A program made the position numbers and the translations under genes. The notes under the pieces are model-generated. The model was not told the DNA's origin. It saw only the letters and a program-made list of their open reading frames with translations, and did not search any database. Shown in pieces: positions 40,719-49,979 of a stretch of DNA of 64,000 bases. Each line of letters begins with the position of its first letter. Position 1 is the stretch's first letter. This DNA comes from Photobacterium phosphoreum (GTDB taxonomy: Bacteria; Pseudomonadota; Gammaproteobacteria; Enterobacterales; Vibrionaceae): NCBI RefSeq assembly GCF_002954725.1, contig NZ_MSCQ01000001.1, forward strand, positions 1,399,442-1,463,441. Reading direction: 5' to 3'.

Positions 40719-41810
40719 ATGAGTAAACATCAATTTCTTCCCGATTTAGCCCCACCCGCTAACACTGTGGGCATAATAGGATGGTTACGCCAACATCTTT
40801 TTTCTTCGTTTTTAAACACGATTATCACCCTCATTTTAGGTTATTTTGCTGTTATCGGTGTCTGGGGGATCCTTGATTGGGCATTCATTAATGCAAACTG
40901 GCAAGGTAACTCTCGCGATGCCTGCACACTAAGTGGCGCATGTTGGACATTTATTAAAGTACGTTTTGATCAATTCATGTTTGGCTTCTACCCCAGTACC
41001 GAGTTATGGCGACCTAAATTATTTTATGCCACTTTAGCCATTTTTATTACTTTACTCGCTTACGAAAAAACCCCTCATCGCGGTTGGATTTGGCTATTTT
41101 TCGTTAATATTTATCCATTTATGGCAGGATTTTTACTGTACGGTGGCATTGCGGGTTTACCTGTTGTCGAAACACACCTTTGGGGCGGCTTACTGATCAC
41201 CTTAGTTATTGCCATTATTGGTATTGTCGTATCGTTACCCATCGGGATTGTATTAGCCCTTGGCCGCCGATCAGAAATGCCGATTATTCGTAGCATTTGT
41301 ACGGTCTATATTGAAATTTGGCGCGGAGTCCCATTAATTACAGTCTTGTTTATGGCATCAGTGATGTTACCGCTGTTTTTAAGTTCTGAATTAGAAACCA
41401 ATAAGCTCATCAGAGCCTTAATTGGCGTAGTGCTATTTAGTGCTGCTTATATGGCAGAAGTGATTCGAGGTGGTTTACAAGCTATCCCTAAAGGCCAATA
41501 TGAAGCCGCAGATGCTTTAGGGCTAAGCTACTGGCGTAAAACCTACCTTATTGTGTTACCACAAGCGTTAAAAATCACTATTCCTTCGATTGTAAATACC
41601 TTTATTGGATTGTTTAAAGACACCAGTCTGGTACTTATTATTGGTATGTTTGATGTATTAGGCGTTGGACAAGCCGCCAACAGTGATCCTGAATGGCTAG
41701 GCTTTGCTACTGAAAGCTATGTTTTTGTTGCTTTCGTTTTCTGGATTTTTTGCTTTAGTATGTCTAGATACAGTATCTATCTAGAAAATAAATTACATAC
41801 TGGACACTAA
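40719..41810 (+). CDS. aapM: General L-amino acid ABC transporter permease AapM
   Basis: A 363-aa inner-membrane permease that pairs with AapQ. It has an N-terminal extension with two or three extra hydrophobic segments. The standard amino-acid permease core follows: [31 protein letters not shown], and the EAA loop [26 protein letters not shown]. The SD GAGAGG lies in the aapQ end. aapP follows after 19 bases. Confidence 0.93.
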   Translation: MSKHQFLPDLAPPANTVGIIGWLRQHLFSSFLNTIITLILGYFAVIGVWGILDWAFINANWQGNSRDACTLSGACWTFIKVRFDQFMFGFYPSTELWRPKLFYATLAIFITLLAYEKTPHRGWIWLFFVNIYPFMAGFLLYGGIAGLPVVETHLWGGLLITLVIAIIGIVVSLPIGIVLALGRRSEMPIIRSICTVYIEIWRGVPLITVLFMASVMLPLFLSSELETNKLIRALIGVVLFSAAYMAEVIRGGLQAIPKGQYEAADALGLSYWRKTYLIVLPQALKITIPSIVNTFIGLFKDTSLVLIIGMFDVLGVGQAANSDPEWLGFATESYVFVAFVFWIFCFSMSRYSIYLENKLHTGH

Positions 41811-41829
41811 CATTAGCAAGGATTGCATA

Positions 41830-42603
41830 ATGAAAAATACTAATGACACCACCGCTAATTCTGATAACACGCAGTGGGTGATCGAATTAGCGGATGTAAA
41901 CAAATGGTACGGTCAATTTCACGTTCTTAAAAACATTAACTTACAAGTGCGTAAAGGTGAAAAAATCGTTATTTGTGGTCCATCAGGATCAGGAAAATCG
42001 ACCATGATCCGCTGTATTAATTATTTAGAAGAACACCAACAAGGAAAAATTTCAGTTACAGGGCAAGACATTACCGGAGATTTAAAAAATATTGAGCTGA
42101 TCCGCAAAGAAGTCGGCATGTGTTTTCAGCATTTTAATCTCTTCCCTCATCTTACAGTCTTAGAAAACTGCACCTTAGCGCCTATTTGGGTTAAGAAAAT
42201 GCCAAAAAAAGAAGCGAATGCGCTAGCAATGCAATATTTAGAGCGGGTTAAAATCCCAGATCAAGCGCACAAATACCCCGGTCAACTTTCAGGTGGACAA
42301 CAACAACGGGTCGCGATTGCACGTTCATTATGCATGAACCCACAGGTGATGTTATTTGATGAGCCCACTTCGGCGTTAGATCCTGAAATGGTACGTGAAG
42401 TATTAGATGTGATGGTTGAGCTTGCCAATGAGGGAATGACAATGTTGTGTGTAACCCATGAAATGGGATTTGCACGCCAAGTTGCAGATAGAGTTATATT
42501 CATGGATCAAGGTGAAATCATTGAAGAAAATAACCCCCAAGACTTTTTTGATAATCCAAAATCTGATCGAACCCAACTTTTTTTACAACAAATATTGCAC
42601 TAA
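41830..42603 (+). CDS. aapP: General L-amino acid ABC transporter ATPase AapP
   Basis: A 257-aa ABC ATPase. It has Walker A GPSGSGKS (about 54-61), the Q-loop FQHFN, signature LSGGQQQR, Walker B VMLFDEP and H-loop THEMGFAR. It belongs to the GlnQ/HisP polar amino acid group and is the last gene of aapJQMP. Compared with ArtP in this window it carries a 12- to 15-residue N-terminal extension, as AapP proteins do. No clear terminator follows within 60 bases. Confidence 0.94.
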   Translation: MKNTNDTTANSDNTQWVIELADVNKWYGQFHVLKNINLQVRKGEKIVICGPSGSGKSTMIRCINYLEEHQQGKISVTGQDITGDLKNIELIRKEVGMCFQHFNLFPHLTVLENCTLAPIWVKKMPKKEANALAMQYLERVKIPDQAHKYPGQLSGGQQQRVAIARSLCMNPQVMLFDEPTSALDPEMVREVLDVMVELANEGMTMLCVTHEMGFARQVADRVIFMDQGEIIEENNPQDFFDNPKSDRTQLFLQQILH

Positions 42604-42830
42604 TAGTATAAAATACCACCATCAATATGAACACTAAGTGATGAAATATTTGGTTACAACTTAACAATAAATAGTCATTACTGCCGTAAGTATTTTAATC
42701 TTCAAACACTTATAATGTGCTTCATGGCAAACAAATCACTCTATAATGAGGCTTAGACTTGCAATTTATAGTGTTTAGCCTCATATATAGCTCTAATAGA
42801 ATTAACATAACTACCCTAAGGGGAGCACTT

Positions 42831-43499
42831 ATGAACGAACGTATGGTTAATCGTGACAGCGGTTACGCAGGCGTATTGTCAACCAATAAGGTTTTACGTA
42901 ACACTTATTTCTTACTATCGCTAACATTGTTGTTCTCTGCTGTTGTTGCAGGTATAGCAATGGTTATGCATTTACCCCGTGTTCACTGGATTGTGACACT
43001 GGTTGGTTTCTACGGCTTAATGTTCTTAACTGAACGTAATCGCGATAGCAGCTTAGGCCTTGTATTCGTATTCGCACTAACTGGTTTTATGGGTTACACC
43101 CTCGGCCCGATCCTGAATATGTATATGGGTGCTGGCATGGGTGACACTGTAGTAACAGCCCTTGGTGGTACTGCACTGACATTCTTTGGTTGTTCAATTT
43201 ACGCACTAACAACTAAGCGTGATTTATCATTCCTTAACGGCATGCTAATGGCTGGTTTTATCGCAATCCTTGTTGTAATGGTTGCGAATATCTTCCTAAA
43301 AATGCCAATGTTGTCGTTAGCAATTAGCGGTATGTTTGTATTATTCTCATCTGCGGCAATTTTATTGACTACACAGTCAATCGTTCGTGGTGGTGAAACA
43401 AACTATATTTCAGCAACAGTGACATTGTATGTTTCTATCTACAACCTGTTCTTGAGCTTGCTTCAGATTCTTGGTGTTGTGAATAGCAACGACAACTAA
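42831..43499 (+). CDS. yccA: BAX inhibitor-1 family membrane protein YccA
   Basis: A 222-aa inner-membrane protein with seven hydrophobic segments, of the Bax inhibitor-1/LFG family. It agrees with E. coli YccA (219 aa): STNKVLRNTYFLLSLTL, LVGFYGLMFLTE, GPILNMYMGAGMGD, and the end GGETNYISATVTLYVSIYN. In E. coli YccA is a substrate and modulator of the FtsH/HflKC protease. The ATG at 42831 has AAGGGGAG upstream. An upstream in-frame ATG at 42759 would add 24 unconserved residues. It opens the conserved yccA-tusE-acyP-rlmI neighbourhood. Confidence 0.94.
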   Translation: MNERMVNRDSGYAGVLSTNKVLRNTYFLLSLTLLFSAVVAGIAMVMHLPRVHWIVTLVGFYGLMFLTERNRDSSLGLVFVFALTGFMGYTLGPILNMYMGAGMGDTVVTALGGTALTFFGCSIYALTTKRDLSFLNGMLMAGFIAILVVMVANIFLKMPMLSLAISGMFVLFSSAAILLTTQSIVRGGETNYISATVTLYVSIYNLFLSLLQILGVVNSNDN

Positions 43500-43543
43500 T
43501 CACTAGTTATTAATTGCTTATATTTAGCGATAAATCATGAAAG

Positions 43544-43570
43544 AAGCCTGCCTTGATGCAGGCTTTTTGT
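43544..43570 (+). terminator. Terminator after yccA
   Basis: AAGCCTGC/GCAGGCTT stem with a CTTGAT loop and a following T run. It separates yccA from tusE. Confidence 0.88.
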
Positions 43571-43634
43571 TTTTTACTTGCAGGTAGACCTACGAATCAC
43601 TATTCTTGCTGCGTTAGCAATAAAGAGGTCTATC

Positions 43635-43964
43635 ATGCTTGAATTTAACGGTGTACAAATCGACACTGACGCCCAGGGTTATCTTAAAAATGTTGATGAT
43701 TGGTCTGAATATTTAGTTGCATTACTTGCAACAGAAGAAGCGATTGAATTATCTGAAGCGCATTGGGAAGTTATTCGCTTTGTTCGAGAATTTTACCTTG
43801 AATTTAATACTTCACCTGCGGTTAGAATGCTTGTAAAAGCAATGGCAAAACAATACGGTGAAGAAAAAGGCAGTTCACGTTATCTGTATCGTTTATTTCC
43901 TAAAGGCCCAGCAAAGCAAGCTACTAAACTTGCTGGATTACCTAAGCCTGTGAAGTGTATTTAA
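43635..43964 (+). CDS. tusE: Sulphur carrier protein TusE
   Basis: A 109-aa DsrC-family protein. It accepts sulphur from the TusBCD complex and hands it to MnmA for 2-thiolation of tRNA wobble uridine. The C-terminal GLPKPVKCI carries the conserved sulphur-carrying Cys108, as in E. coli TusE of the same length. [20 protein letters not shown] and [18 protein letters not shown] are nearly invariant family blocks. Only the single C-terminal Cys is present, as in TusE; sulphite-reductase-linked DsrC has two. The start at 43635 has AAGAGG upstream; the longer reading from 43578 runs through that site. Confidence 0.95.
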   Translation: MLEFNGVQIDTDAQGYLKNVDDWSEYLVALLATEEAIELSEAHWEVIRFVREFYLEFNTSPAVRMLVKAMAKQYGEEKGSSRYLYRLFPKGPAKQATKLAGLPKPVKCI

Positions 43965-44043
43965 GATATCATTCTAAAAACCAAACATAGCGACAACAAC
44001 TTACTTTATGTTTGGTTTTCTTTTAAATACTAATGATATCGCG

Positions 44044-44316
44044 TTAATTCATTTTAAACCCATCTTGATGCTGCCAGGCTAATGTTTCCGTTGTTAGCTG
44101 TTCAACCGTTGCTGTTTTGGGGCCATGCCGTAGCCAATCAATTAACGTATCAATATTCACCTGCTCCCCACACGCTAAGACTTCAACACTCCCATCAGCC
44201 AAATTTCTAGCGTACCCCGTCAAATCAAGCATCAACCCTTGATGAGCAGTATGAAAACGAAAACCCACCCCTTGTACATGCCCTATTACTCGCGTTTTCA
44301 CACAACATCGCGCCAT
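44044..44316 (-). CDS. acyP: Acylphosphatase AcyP
   Basis: A 90-aa ferredoxin-like enzyme that hydrolyses acyl phosphates. The active-site loop GHVQGVGFRFHT holds the catalytic Arg20, and the catalytic Asn is Asn38 in GYARNLADGSVEV. Length and motifs match E. coli YccX. It converges with tusE and is divergent from rlmI, the same set of neighbours as in E. coli. AGGGG lies six bases before the ATG. Confidence 0.94.
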   Translation of the reverse strand: MARCCVKTRVIGHVQGVGFRFHTAHQGLMLDLTGYARNLADGSVEVLACGEQVNIDTLIDWLRHGPKTATVEQLTTETLAWQHQDGFKMN

Positions 44317-44539
44317 GATAACCCCTATATATTGTTATATCGCCCATGGCATTATTTTAGTCAAATAATAGCAACAGACTGATCGTTAACTCACAAAATC
44401 TATTGATGCGATGATCAAGTAACGTCGTTTATTTAACACCCAATAGCGGTTTTATATGCCGACTTAGACGTTTTCATTTGATTTTACGTAGCCAGAGCAA
44501 CATAATACGCCCCCACTCGAACTCCATACTGGGCATGTC

Positions 44540-45730
44540 ATGACAGCTTCTATTTATTTGGTAAAAGGCCGTGAAAAATCACTACGCCGTCGCCACCCTT
44601 GGATTTTTTCTCGCGGTATTGATCGTGTAGAAGGAAAACCTGAACTCGGCGAAACCGTTGATGTTTACGATAACAAAGGCGAATGGCTAGCACGTGGTGC
44701 TTATTCTCCACAGTCTCAAATTCGCGTTCGCGTATGGACATTCAACAAAAATGAAGCCATTGACGTTAACTTCTTTGTTAACCGCCTTAATGCCGCACAA
44801 AGTCTGCGTGATGTCTTAGCGGCTCGCGATGGTCTTACTGGCTACCGCTTAATTGCGGCTGAATCTGATGGTCTTCCTGGTATCACTATCGATCGATACC
44901 AAGATTACTTAGTTTGTCAGTTATTAAGTGCTGGTGCTGAAGCACAGCGCGACGTACTGATTGAAGCATTACGACAGTGCTACCCTAGCTGTAATATTTA
45001 CGAACGCTCAGATGTATCTGTTCGTAAAAAAGAAGGCTTAAAACAACGTACAGGCGTTCTACACGGTGAAGAGCCGCCTAAGTTTGTTACTATCGAAGAA
45101 AATGGCGTTAAAATTAACGTTGATATCGTTGGTGGTCACAAAACAGGTTTCTATCTTGACCAACGTGATAGCCGCGAAGCATCCGTTAAGTATGTCAACG
45201 GTAAGCGCGTACTAAACTGCTTCTGTTACACTGGTGGTTTTGGTTTATACGCTCTAAAAGGCGGCGCAAGTGAAGTTATTAACGTTGACGTTTCTCAACC
45301 AGCACTTGATACAGCGCAGCTTAACGCAGAAATGAATGGTTATCCGGTTGAAAATGCACAGTTTGTAAACGCTGATGTGTTTAAATTACTGCGTGAATAC
45401 CGTGAACGTGGCGAGCTGTTTGATGTTGTTATCATGGATCCACCTAAATTTGCTGAGTCTAAATCTCAGCTCGTAGGTGCTTGTCGTGGTTACAAAGATA
45501 TCAACATGCTAGCAATGCAGATCCTAAACCCGGGCGGCATGTTATTAACATACTCTTGCTCAGGTTTAATGGATAACGGTCTATTCCAAAAAATCATTGC
45601 AGATGCTGCACTTGATGCGCATCGTGAAGTGCAGTTTATTGAGCGTTTCAGCCAAGCAGCTGATCACCCGCTAGACAGTGCTTATCCTGAAGGTTTCTAC
45701 CTTAAAGGCTTTGCGTGTTACGTCAAGTAA
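44540..45730 (+). CDS. rlmI: 23S rRNA m5C1962 methyltransferase RlmI
   Basis: A 396-aa enzyme that methylates C1962 of 23S rRNA using SAM. It has an N-terminal PUA domain ([19 protein letters not shown]), a central EEHEE-like domain ([23 protein letters not shown]), and a Rossmann SAM domain with [15 protein letters not shown], the acidic NVDVSQPAL and the catalytic region [10 protein letters not shown] and TYSCSGLM. It has the same length as E. coli RlmI. A terminator lies 26 bases after the stop. Confidence 0.96.
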   Translation: MTASIYLVKGREKSLRRRHPWIFSRGIDRVEGKPELGETVDVYDNKGEWLARGAYSPQSQIRVRVWTFNKNEAIDVNFFVNRLNAAQSLRDVLAARDGLTGYRLIAAESDGLPGITIDRYQDYLVCQLLSAGAEAQRDVLIEALRQCYPSCNIYERSDVSVRKKEGLKQRTGVLHGEEPPKFVTIEENGVKINVDIVGGHKTGFYLDQRDSREASVKYVNGKRVLNCFCYTGGFGLYALKGGASEVINVDVSQPALDTAQLNAEMNGYPVENAQFVNADVFKLLREYRERGELFDVVIMDPPKFAESKSQLVGACRGYKDINMLAMQILNPGGMLLTYSCSGLMDNGLFQKIIADAALDAHREVQFIERFSQAADHPLDSAYPEGFYLKGFACYVK

Positions 45731-45756
45731 GCACTTATTTAGCCTAGATATACATC

Positions 45757-45783
45757 AAACCCAGTCGACGCTGGGTTTTTTTA
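45757..45783 (+). terminator. Terminator after rlmI
   Basis: AACCCAG/CTGGGTT stem with a TCGACG loop and a T run. Confidence 0.88.
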
Positions 45784-45910
45784 TGCCAACAAAACGGTTA
45801 TTGATCCATTAAATTCGATAGTTATTTGTCAATGCAGTAATTATCAGAATACAATAGCCTCACTATGCTTAATACACATTATTCATTCTACGCACTCAAA
45901 AGGAATCGAC

Positions 45911-46543
45911 ATGAAACTACGTACAGCCCTACTTTCTTTAGCTGCGTGTAGCATTAGCTTTTCATCATTTGCTGATGTAACACTTAACCTACCACAATCT
46001 GCTGAACTGGTTCTCGTCAATGGCGTTAATGCTCAAGGGAATGCTCCCCAAACATTGAATAACGGTAACAACCAAATCGCTTTTCGTTACGATAAAAACT
46101 ACCGTGAAAATGGTGATACCCACTTATTTCGTTCCGAAGTAGTTGTAATGACATTCGCTGGTAATGATGCGACGTATACTCTTCAGCTACCGAAAATTTC
46201 AAGCGCTTACCAAGCACAAAAATTCAACAGTCAACCGACGCTACATTTATTAGCGGCAGATGGCAGTGAAGTGGCCTTTAAACATGATGTATTGATCAAA
46301 GACGGCCTTCAAATTAGTCGTAATTTTCAACAAGAAATTGCACAATATAACTTAAGTAAAGCCCCTGCAGCATTAACTTCTGCCATTACTGCTAATGAAA
46401 TGCAACGAGCACAACAGCAAGTAAGCCCTGTAGAAAAGGCGGGAGAAATAGACCAAGATTACGTCACTAAGATGTTGAATTATTGGTATAATAAAGCAGA
46501 TACAGCAACTCAAAAACAGTTCAAGAAAAGTATTAATAACTAA
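45911..46543 (+). CDS. YccT-like (DUF2057) secreted protein
   Basis: A 210-aa protein with a Sec signal peptide (about residues 1-21, cleavage after SFA). The mature part matches the DUF2057/YccT family: VTLNLPQSAELVLVNG, NNQIAFRYDK, YTLQLPKI, then a C-terminal LNYWYNKADTATQKQF that parallels LKYWFKLADPQTRNTF of E. coli YccT. In enterobacteria YccT (CsgI) has been linked to inhibition of curli assembly, but no curli genes are here. yccT is near rlmI in E. coli too, so the neighbourhood is conserved. AAGGAA precedes the ATG. Confidence 0.8.
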   Translation: MKLRTALLSLAACSISFSSFADVTLNLPQSAELVLVNGVNAQGNAPQTLNNGNNQIAFRYDKNYRENGDTHLFRSEVVVMTFAGNDATYTLQLPKISSAYQAQKFNSQPTLHLLAADGSEVAFKHDVLIKDGLQISRNFQQEIAQYNLSKAPAALTSAITANEMQRAQQQVSPVEKAGEIDQDYVTKMLNYWYNKADTATQKQFKKSINN

Positions 46544-46636
46544 CGATTTTTCGTCTGATACCTCATTGTGTGTCAGCAACTACCAATTCAGAATTAACAA
46601 ACTTTCCTTATTATATATCCCAGCATCTAATAATAA

Positions 46637-46691
46637 GGGAAGTGGTCACCTCCTCAAGTCATCACTTTTCCCATTGCCGATGATGACCACT
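46637..46691 (+). other. Overlapping alternative hairpins in the YccT-LDT gap
   Basis: GGGAAGTG (46637-46644) can pair with CACTTTTCCC (46663-46672), while AGTGGTCA (46641-46648) is fully complementary to TGACCACT (46684-46691). The two stems share bases and exclude each other, as in switch-like RNAs. No known RNA family is recognised. Confidence 0.35.
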
Positions 46692-47281
46692 AAAGCACCA
46701 ATCATTAACTTCTTCTATCGATAACCACCGTTAAACGTAGTGATAACAGTTAGAGTAACTTTTTTGATATTTAACCTATACAACAGCACAGATATTATTA
46801 ATAGTATCTACGTGTTGTCGCTTAATAAACTGAACAACATAAATAATCATTATTTCTTTTTCTTCATCTTATATTCAGGTTTATTTGTTTTTGTTTTCTT
46901 CCCTCTTTACTTATTTTTCTTTATATTCCTATTTTATTATTATTTTTAATATTTTTAAAATGTTAAAAAACTAAAGCAAAATATAAAAAATAATATTAAA
47001 ATCAATAAATTAAAATAATAAATCACTTTGTGAGCGAGCTTTTTTTAGCTTCAGATTAATCTAACTTCATTGCGTTAATTAAATGATGTTCATATTAATA
47101 AGCCTTTGTTATCCATGATTAAATTAAACCTTAATTTAGCAAAAAACATATTAATAATATCTACAGACTACGCATGCAATACCATTAAAATCTTCTTTTT
47201 TTATTCTTATTTATGATAAAGTACCTCCCATGCTTAATTGCTAACCAGTTCTGAAACCTCTTTAAGAATAGAACGAATTAA
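46692..47281. other. AT-rich gap with a T-rich tract
   Basis: Gene-free as far as I can tell. From 46850 to 46955 the plus strand is an almost pure T tract with scattered C and A. This creates a chance reading frame at 46740-46949 that has no SD and looks like translated poly-T. From 46956 to 47020 the plus strand turns A-rich. The last 60 bases before 47282 should hold the promoter of the L,D-transpeptidase-type gene. Confidence 0.45.
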
Positions 47282-47917
47282 ATGAAAAAAGTTATTTACC
47301 TATTTCTATTAATGGTATGTCTTTTACCATTAACAGCGTCTGCACATGTTCTCAATACTGAGCATAAAAATACAGACATCGTCGCTGATTATGTTTATCA
47401 AAAAGCCGACTTAAAAGGCAAGATTGATTACAATGTATTCAAAAAGGCTTTTGTTGCTTACAATAAAACCCGTGGGAAAAAGAAATCTTTATTAACGATT
47501 ATTGATTACAGCAAGCCTTCTACCGAAAAAAGATTTTATGTTATTGATTTAAAATCGAATAAGTTACTTTATCGTACTTATGTATCACATGGCGAAAACA
47601 GCGGTCTCTTAATGGCGGATGAGTTTTCTAACCGTGTTAATTCACACAAAACGTCACTAGGTACGTTTTTAACTGAAGGTACATACAATGGCGGTAATGG
47701 CTACTCATTAAAACTGAATGGGTTAACTCGAGGCGAAAATGATAACGCACTAAAACGCTTTATTGTTATTCATGGTGCCAAGTATGTTTCTAAGTCATTC
47801 ATAAAACGTAATGGTTATCTTGGTCGTAGTTGGGGTTGCCCTGCAATTCCAACCTATTTAACAAAGAAAATAATTAATACGATTAAAGGCGGTAGTGTTA
47901 TTTTTGCTTACGCGTAA
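47282..47917 (+). CDS. L,D-transpeptidase catalytic domain protein (murein, periplasmic)
   Basis: A 211-aa protein with a signal peptide at about 1-21 (LLPLTASA). The C-terminal catalytic part has VIHGAKY (His164) and GRSWGCPA with Cys186, the His/Ser-x-Gly-Cys pattern of YkuD-type L,D-transpeptidases in the variant called murein L,D-transpeptidase catalytic domain family. The region KRFYVIDLKSNKLLYRTYVSHG and SLGTFLTEGTYNG fits that variant. It probably works on peptidoglycan stem peptides or cross-links. No LysM or peptidoglycan-binding domain is attached. The SD is weak (AAGAA). Confidence 0.85.
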   Translation: MKKVIYLFLLMVCLLPLTASAHVLNTEHKNTDIVADYVYQKADLKGKIDYNVFKKAFVAYNKTRGKKKSLLTIIDYSKPSTEKRFYVIDLKSNKLLYRTYVSHGENSGLLMADEFSNRVNSHKTSLGTFLTEGTYNGGNGYSLKLNGLTRGENDNALKRFIVIHGAKYVSKSFIKRNGYLGRSWGCPAIPTYLTKKIINTIKGGSVIFAYA

Positions 47918-47932
47918 TACACCTCTTTAAAT

Positions 47933-47968
47933 AAAAAGCTTTTAGTCGTAAGATTAAAAGCTTTTTTT
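47933..47968 (+). terminator. Terminator after the L,D-transpeptidase-type gene
   Basis: AAAAAGCTTTTA-type arm pairs with TAAAAGCTTTTT around a short loop. It ends in a T run. Confidence 0.85.
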
Positions 47969-48060
47969 GTATCTAAGATTTCACAATATTAAAGCTGGAT
48001 ATTTGATCGTATGCTTAATTAATCACTATTAGCAAGATATCAGAGAGTACAGGAATTAAT

Positions 48061-48633
48061 ATGAATAAAGCCTTAGTTATCATTGACTTCATTAATGACA
48101 TTGTCGATAAAAATGGTAAAATACCAAGCTGTGCGGAACAAGTCAGTGCTCATCATGTCATTCATAACGCCAATATTGCGATACAATGGGCAAGAGAAAA
48201 CAATGTACCTTGTATCTTTATCAAAGTTGGCTTCCAATCCAGTTATCTTGAATTACCCCATCAATCACCAATGTTCGGTAAAGCACAACAGTATCGAGCA
48301 TTAGAATTAGGTCATTGGGGCACAGACTTTCACCCAGATCTTAATGTAACAGAACAAGATATGGTGATCATAAAATCACGCGTCAACCCTTTCTATAACA
48401 CAGCATTAGATAGCGTCTTACGTGCCAATGCGATAACGGATGTGTACTTTTGTGGTGTAAGCACGTGTTGGGCGATTCAATCCGCCGTTCGAGATGCCCA
48501 TGATCGTGATTATTGTGTCCATATTATCAGTGATGCTTGTACCTCTGCGACAGAACAAGATCATCAGCGTTCTTTGGCTATGCTCGCAAGGATCGCAACC
48601 TTACACCAAGCAAAAACACTCACTCATCTATAA
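48061..48633 (+). CDS. Isochorismatase-family cysteine hydrolase
   Basis: A 190-aa alpha/beta hydrolase-like protein of the isochorismatase superfamily (nicotinamidase, RutB, YcaC relatives). The catalytic triad is visible: Asp9 (VIIDFINDI), Lys105 (VIIKSRVNPF) and Cys136 (FCGVSTCWAIQSAVRDAHDRDY). The substrate cannot be named; the C-terminal part (SDACTSATEQDHQRSL) is typical of the amidase-like branch. Stand-alone gene with AGGAA before the ATG. Confidence 0.87.
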   Translation: MNKALVIIDFINDIVDKNGKIPSCAEQVSAHHVIHNANIAIQWARENNVPCIFIKVGFQSSYLELPHQSPMFGKAQQYRALELGHWGTDFHPDLNVTEQDMVIIKSRVNPFYNTALDSVLRANAITDVYFCGVSTCWAIQSAVRDAHDRDYCVHIISDACTSATEQDHQRSLAMLARIATLHQAKTLTHL

Positions 48634-48835
48634 TAGCGAAGAATAAAGACAATAGTGGATAATAAAGACGCTTTAAGCTCATGGATATAGCCTCTTTATA
48701 CAGAAACTAGAACCATACCAACGCGATACTCGTGAAGTTTAATTTATTTATAAATACTAATTTTTACCTTTTAGATAATCATAACCACCTTCAACAAAGG
48801 TAAATATGAAAAAATCATTCACAAACAATAGACAC

Positions 48836-48869
48836 AAAAAAAACCGTGACGTCATGTCACGGTTTTTGT
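48836..48869 (-). terminator. Terminator of the small gene at 48885
   Basis: AAACCGTGAC/GTCACGGTTT stem with an ATGAC-type loop, A and T runs on both sides. It lies 15 bases past the stop of the minus-strand gene. Confidence 0.88.
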
Positions 48870-48884
48870 AGTAGAAAACATGAC

Positions 48885-49154
48885 TTAAATATCATCTTCC
48901 CAAGGCATATCAGGCAAAGCAACAAGGTTTTCACGGTAACGTTTTAAATCAAACTTACCGTCATTTTTCATCACGTCAAATACTTCAATAGAAAGTGCAC
49001 AAGCAATCATCTGCACCGCTTCATCACGTGCAGTACCTGTCATCATCAAGCGCATTAACGTTTCTTTAACCACTAATGGGTTACCATCAGCTAACTGATT
49101 TTCTACTGTTTCAACTAGCATATCGCCAGTCATAATTTCTTCGTTTTCCATCAT
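48885..49154 (-). CDS. Hypothetical small acidic helical protein
   Basis: An 89-aa acidic protein, all helical by appearance, with no signal or TM segment. The pattern VENQLADGNPLVVKETLMRLMMTGTARDEAVQMIACALSIEVFDVM recalls short domains seen at the ends of some DUF1841-type proteins, a loose resemblance only. It ends with the acidic MPWEDDI. Two adjacent ATGs (49154 and 49151) are possible; AGG in the leader fits the second slightly better. The strong terminator supports a real, separately transcribed gene. Function unknown. Confidence 0.72.
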   Translation of the reverse strand: MMENEEIMTGDMLVETVENQLADGNPLVVKETLMRLMMTGTARDEAVQMIACALSIEVFDVMKNDGKFDLKRYRENLVALPDMPWEDDI

Positions 49155-49226
49155 AAACCTATTTGAATTATTTCAATCATGCGTAATTTAACATAGGGAA
49201 TTATTACCACAAAATAATTGCCTGTT

Positions 49227-49895
49227 TTACAGCGTATTAATCGATAATTTATCTTTAAATAGCACGTCTAATAATGGTTTTGCTGCGACCATTGAATTAA
49301 AGGTATGATCAGCATCAGTATTGATTAATGAAGGATGTGCGTTAATTAATAAACAATAAATATCAGCATTTTTTGCTGATTGTAACCCCGTTCGACTATC
49401 TTCAATAGCAACAGCCTGATGAGAGTTGACTTTCATTGCTTGGCAAGCCTGTAAATAGACATCAGGGGATGGTTTATTATTGATGACTTCATAACCACTA
49501 AATACTTGGTCAAATAGATCTAGCCAACCATGTTGCTTCAATACACCTTCAACATAATCTCGCGGCGCACCAGTAACAACGGCCATTGGTACTTTTCCTG
49601 AAAAAGCGTTAAGCACATCATCAACCCCAGGCAATGCAGGAATACCCTGCTGACGAATTTTCGCCTCTGTTAACGCTTCCATTTCAGTTGTAATTGTTAC
49701 GGTATCTACATTAAGTTGATAACTATCAATAAAATGCTTAGCAATTTTCGGCCAAGTAACACCTGCATAATATTCAATAAAATCTTCAGCTGTCAGTGTT
49801 ACACCATACGTCGCTAAATAGGCACTCCAGTTATCAGCATGAAACGTTTCAGAATCAACCAGCGTACCATCAAAATCAAAAAAAAGAGTTTGCAT
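49227..49895 (-). CDS. HAD-superfamily phosphatase (beta-phosphoglucomutase-like)
   Basis: A 222-aa HAD subfamily IA hydrolase. Motif I DFDGTLVDS (nucleophile Asp7, acid/base Asp9), motif II VTGAP, motif III Lys in NKPSPDVY and motif IV IEDSRTGLQSA are all present. A C1-type helical cap lies between about residues 15 and 85. Similar E. coli enzymes (YfbT, YniC) dephosphorylate sugar phosphates. The actual substrate is unknown. Confidence 0.87.
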   Translation of the reverse strand: MQTLFFDFDGTLVDSETFHADNWSAYLATYGVTLTAEDFIEYYAGVTWPKIAKHFIDSYQLNVDTVTITTEMEALTEAKIRQQGIPALPGVDDVLNAFSGKVPMAVVTGAPRDYVEGVLKQHGWLDLFDQVFSGYEVINNKPSPDVYLQACQAMKVNSHQAVAIEDSRTGLQSAKNADIYCLLINAHPSLINTDADHTFNSMVAAKPLLDVLFKDKLSINTL

Positions 49896-49979
49896 TACTT
49901 ACCAAATAACATTGTATATAAATAAAAAAGCTGTCTTTATAATATTCTCATGTTATGAATAACAGCCATATCGTAATCA

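Noticed and set aside
46740-46949. Reading frame of 69 codons rich in Phe, Leu and Tyr
   Set aside because: It is a translation of a T-rich tract, has no Shine-Dalgarno, and its composition follows directly from the low-complexity DNA.
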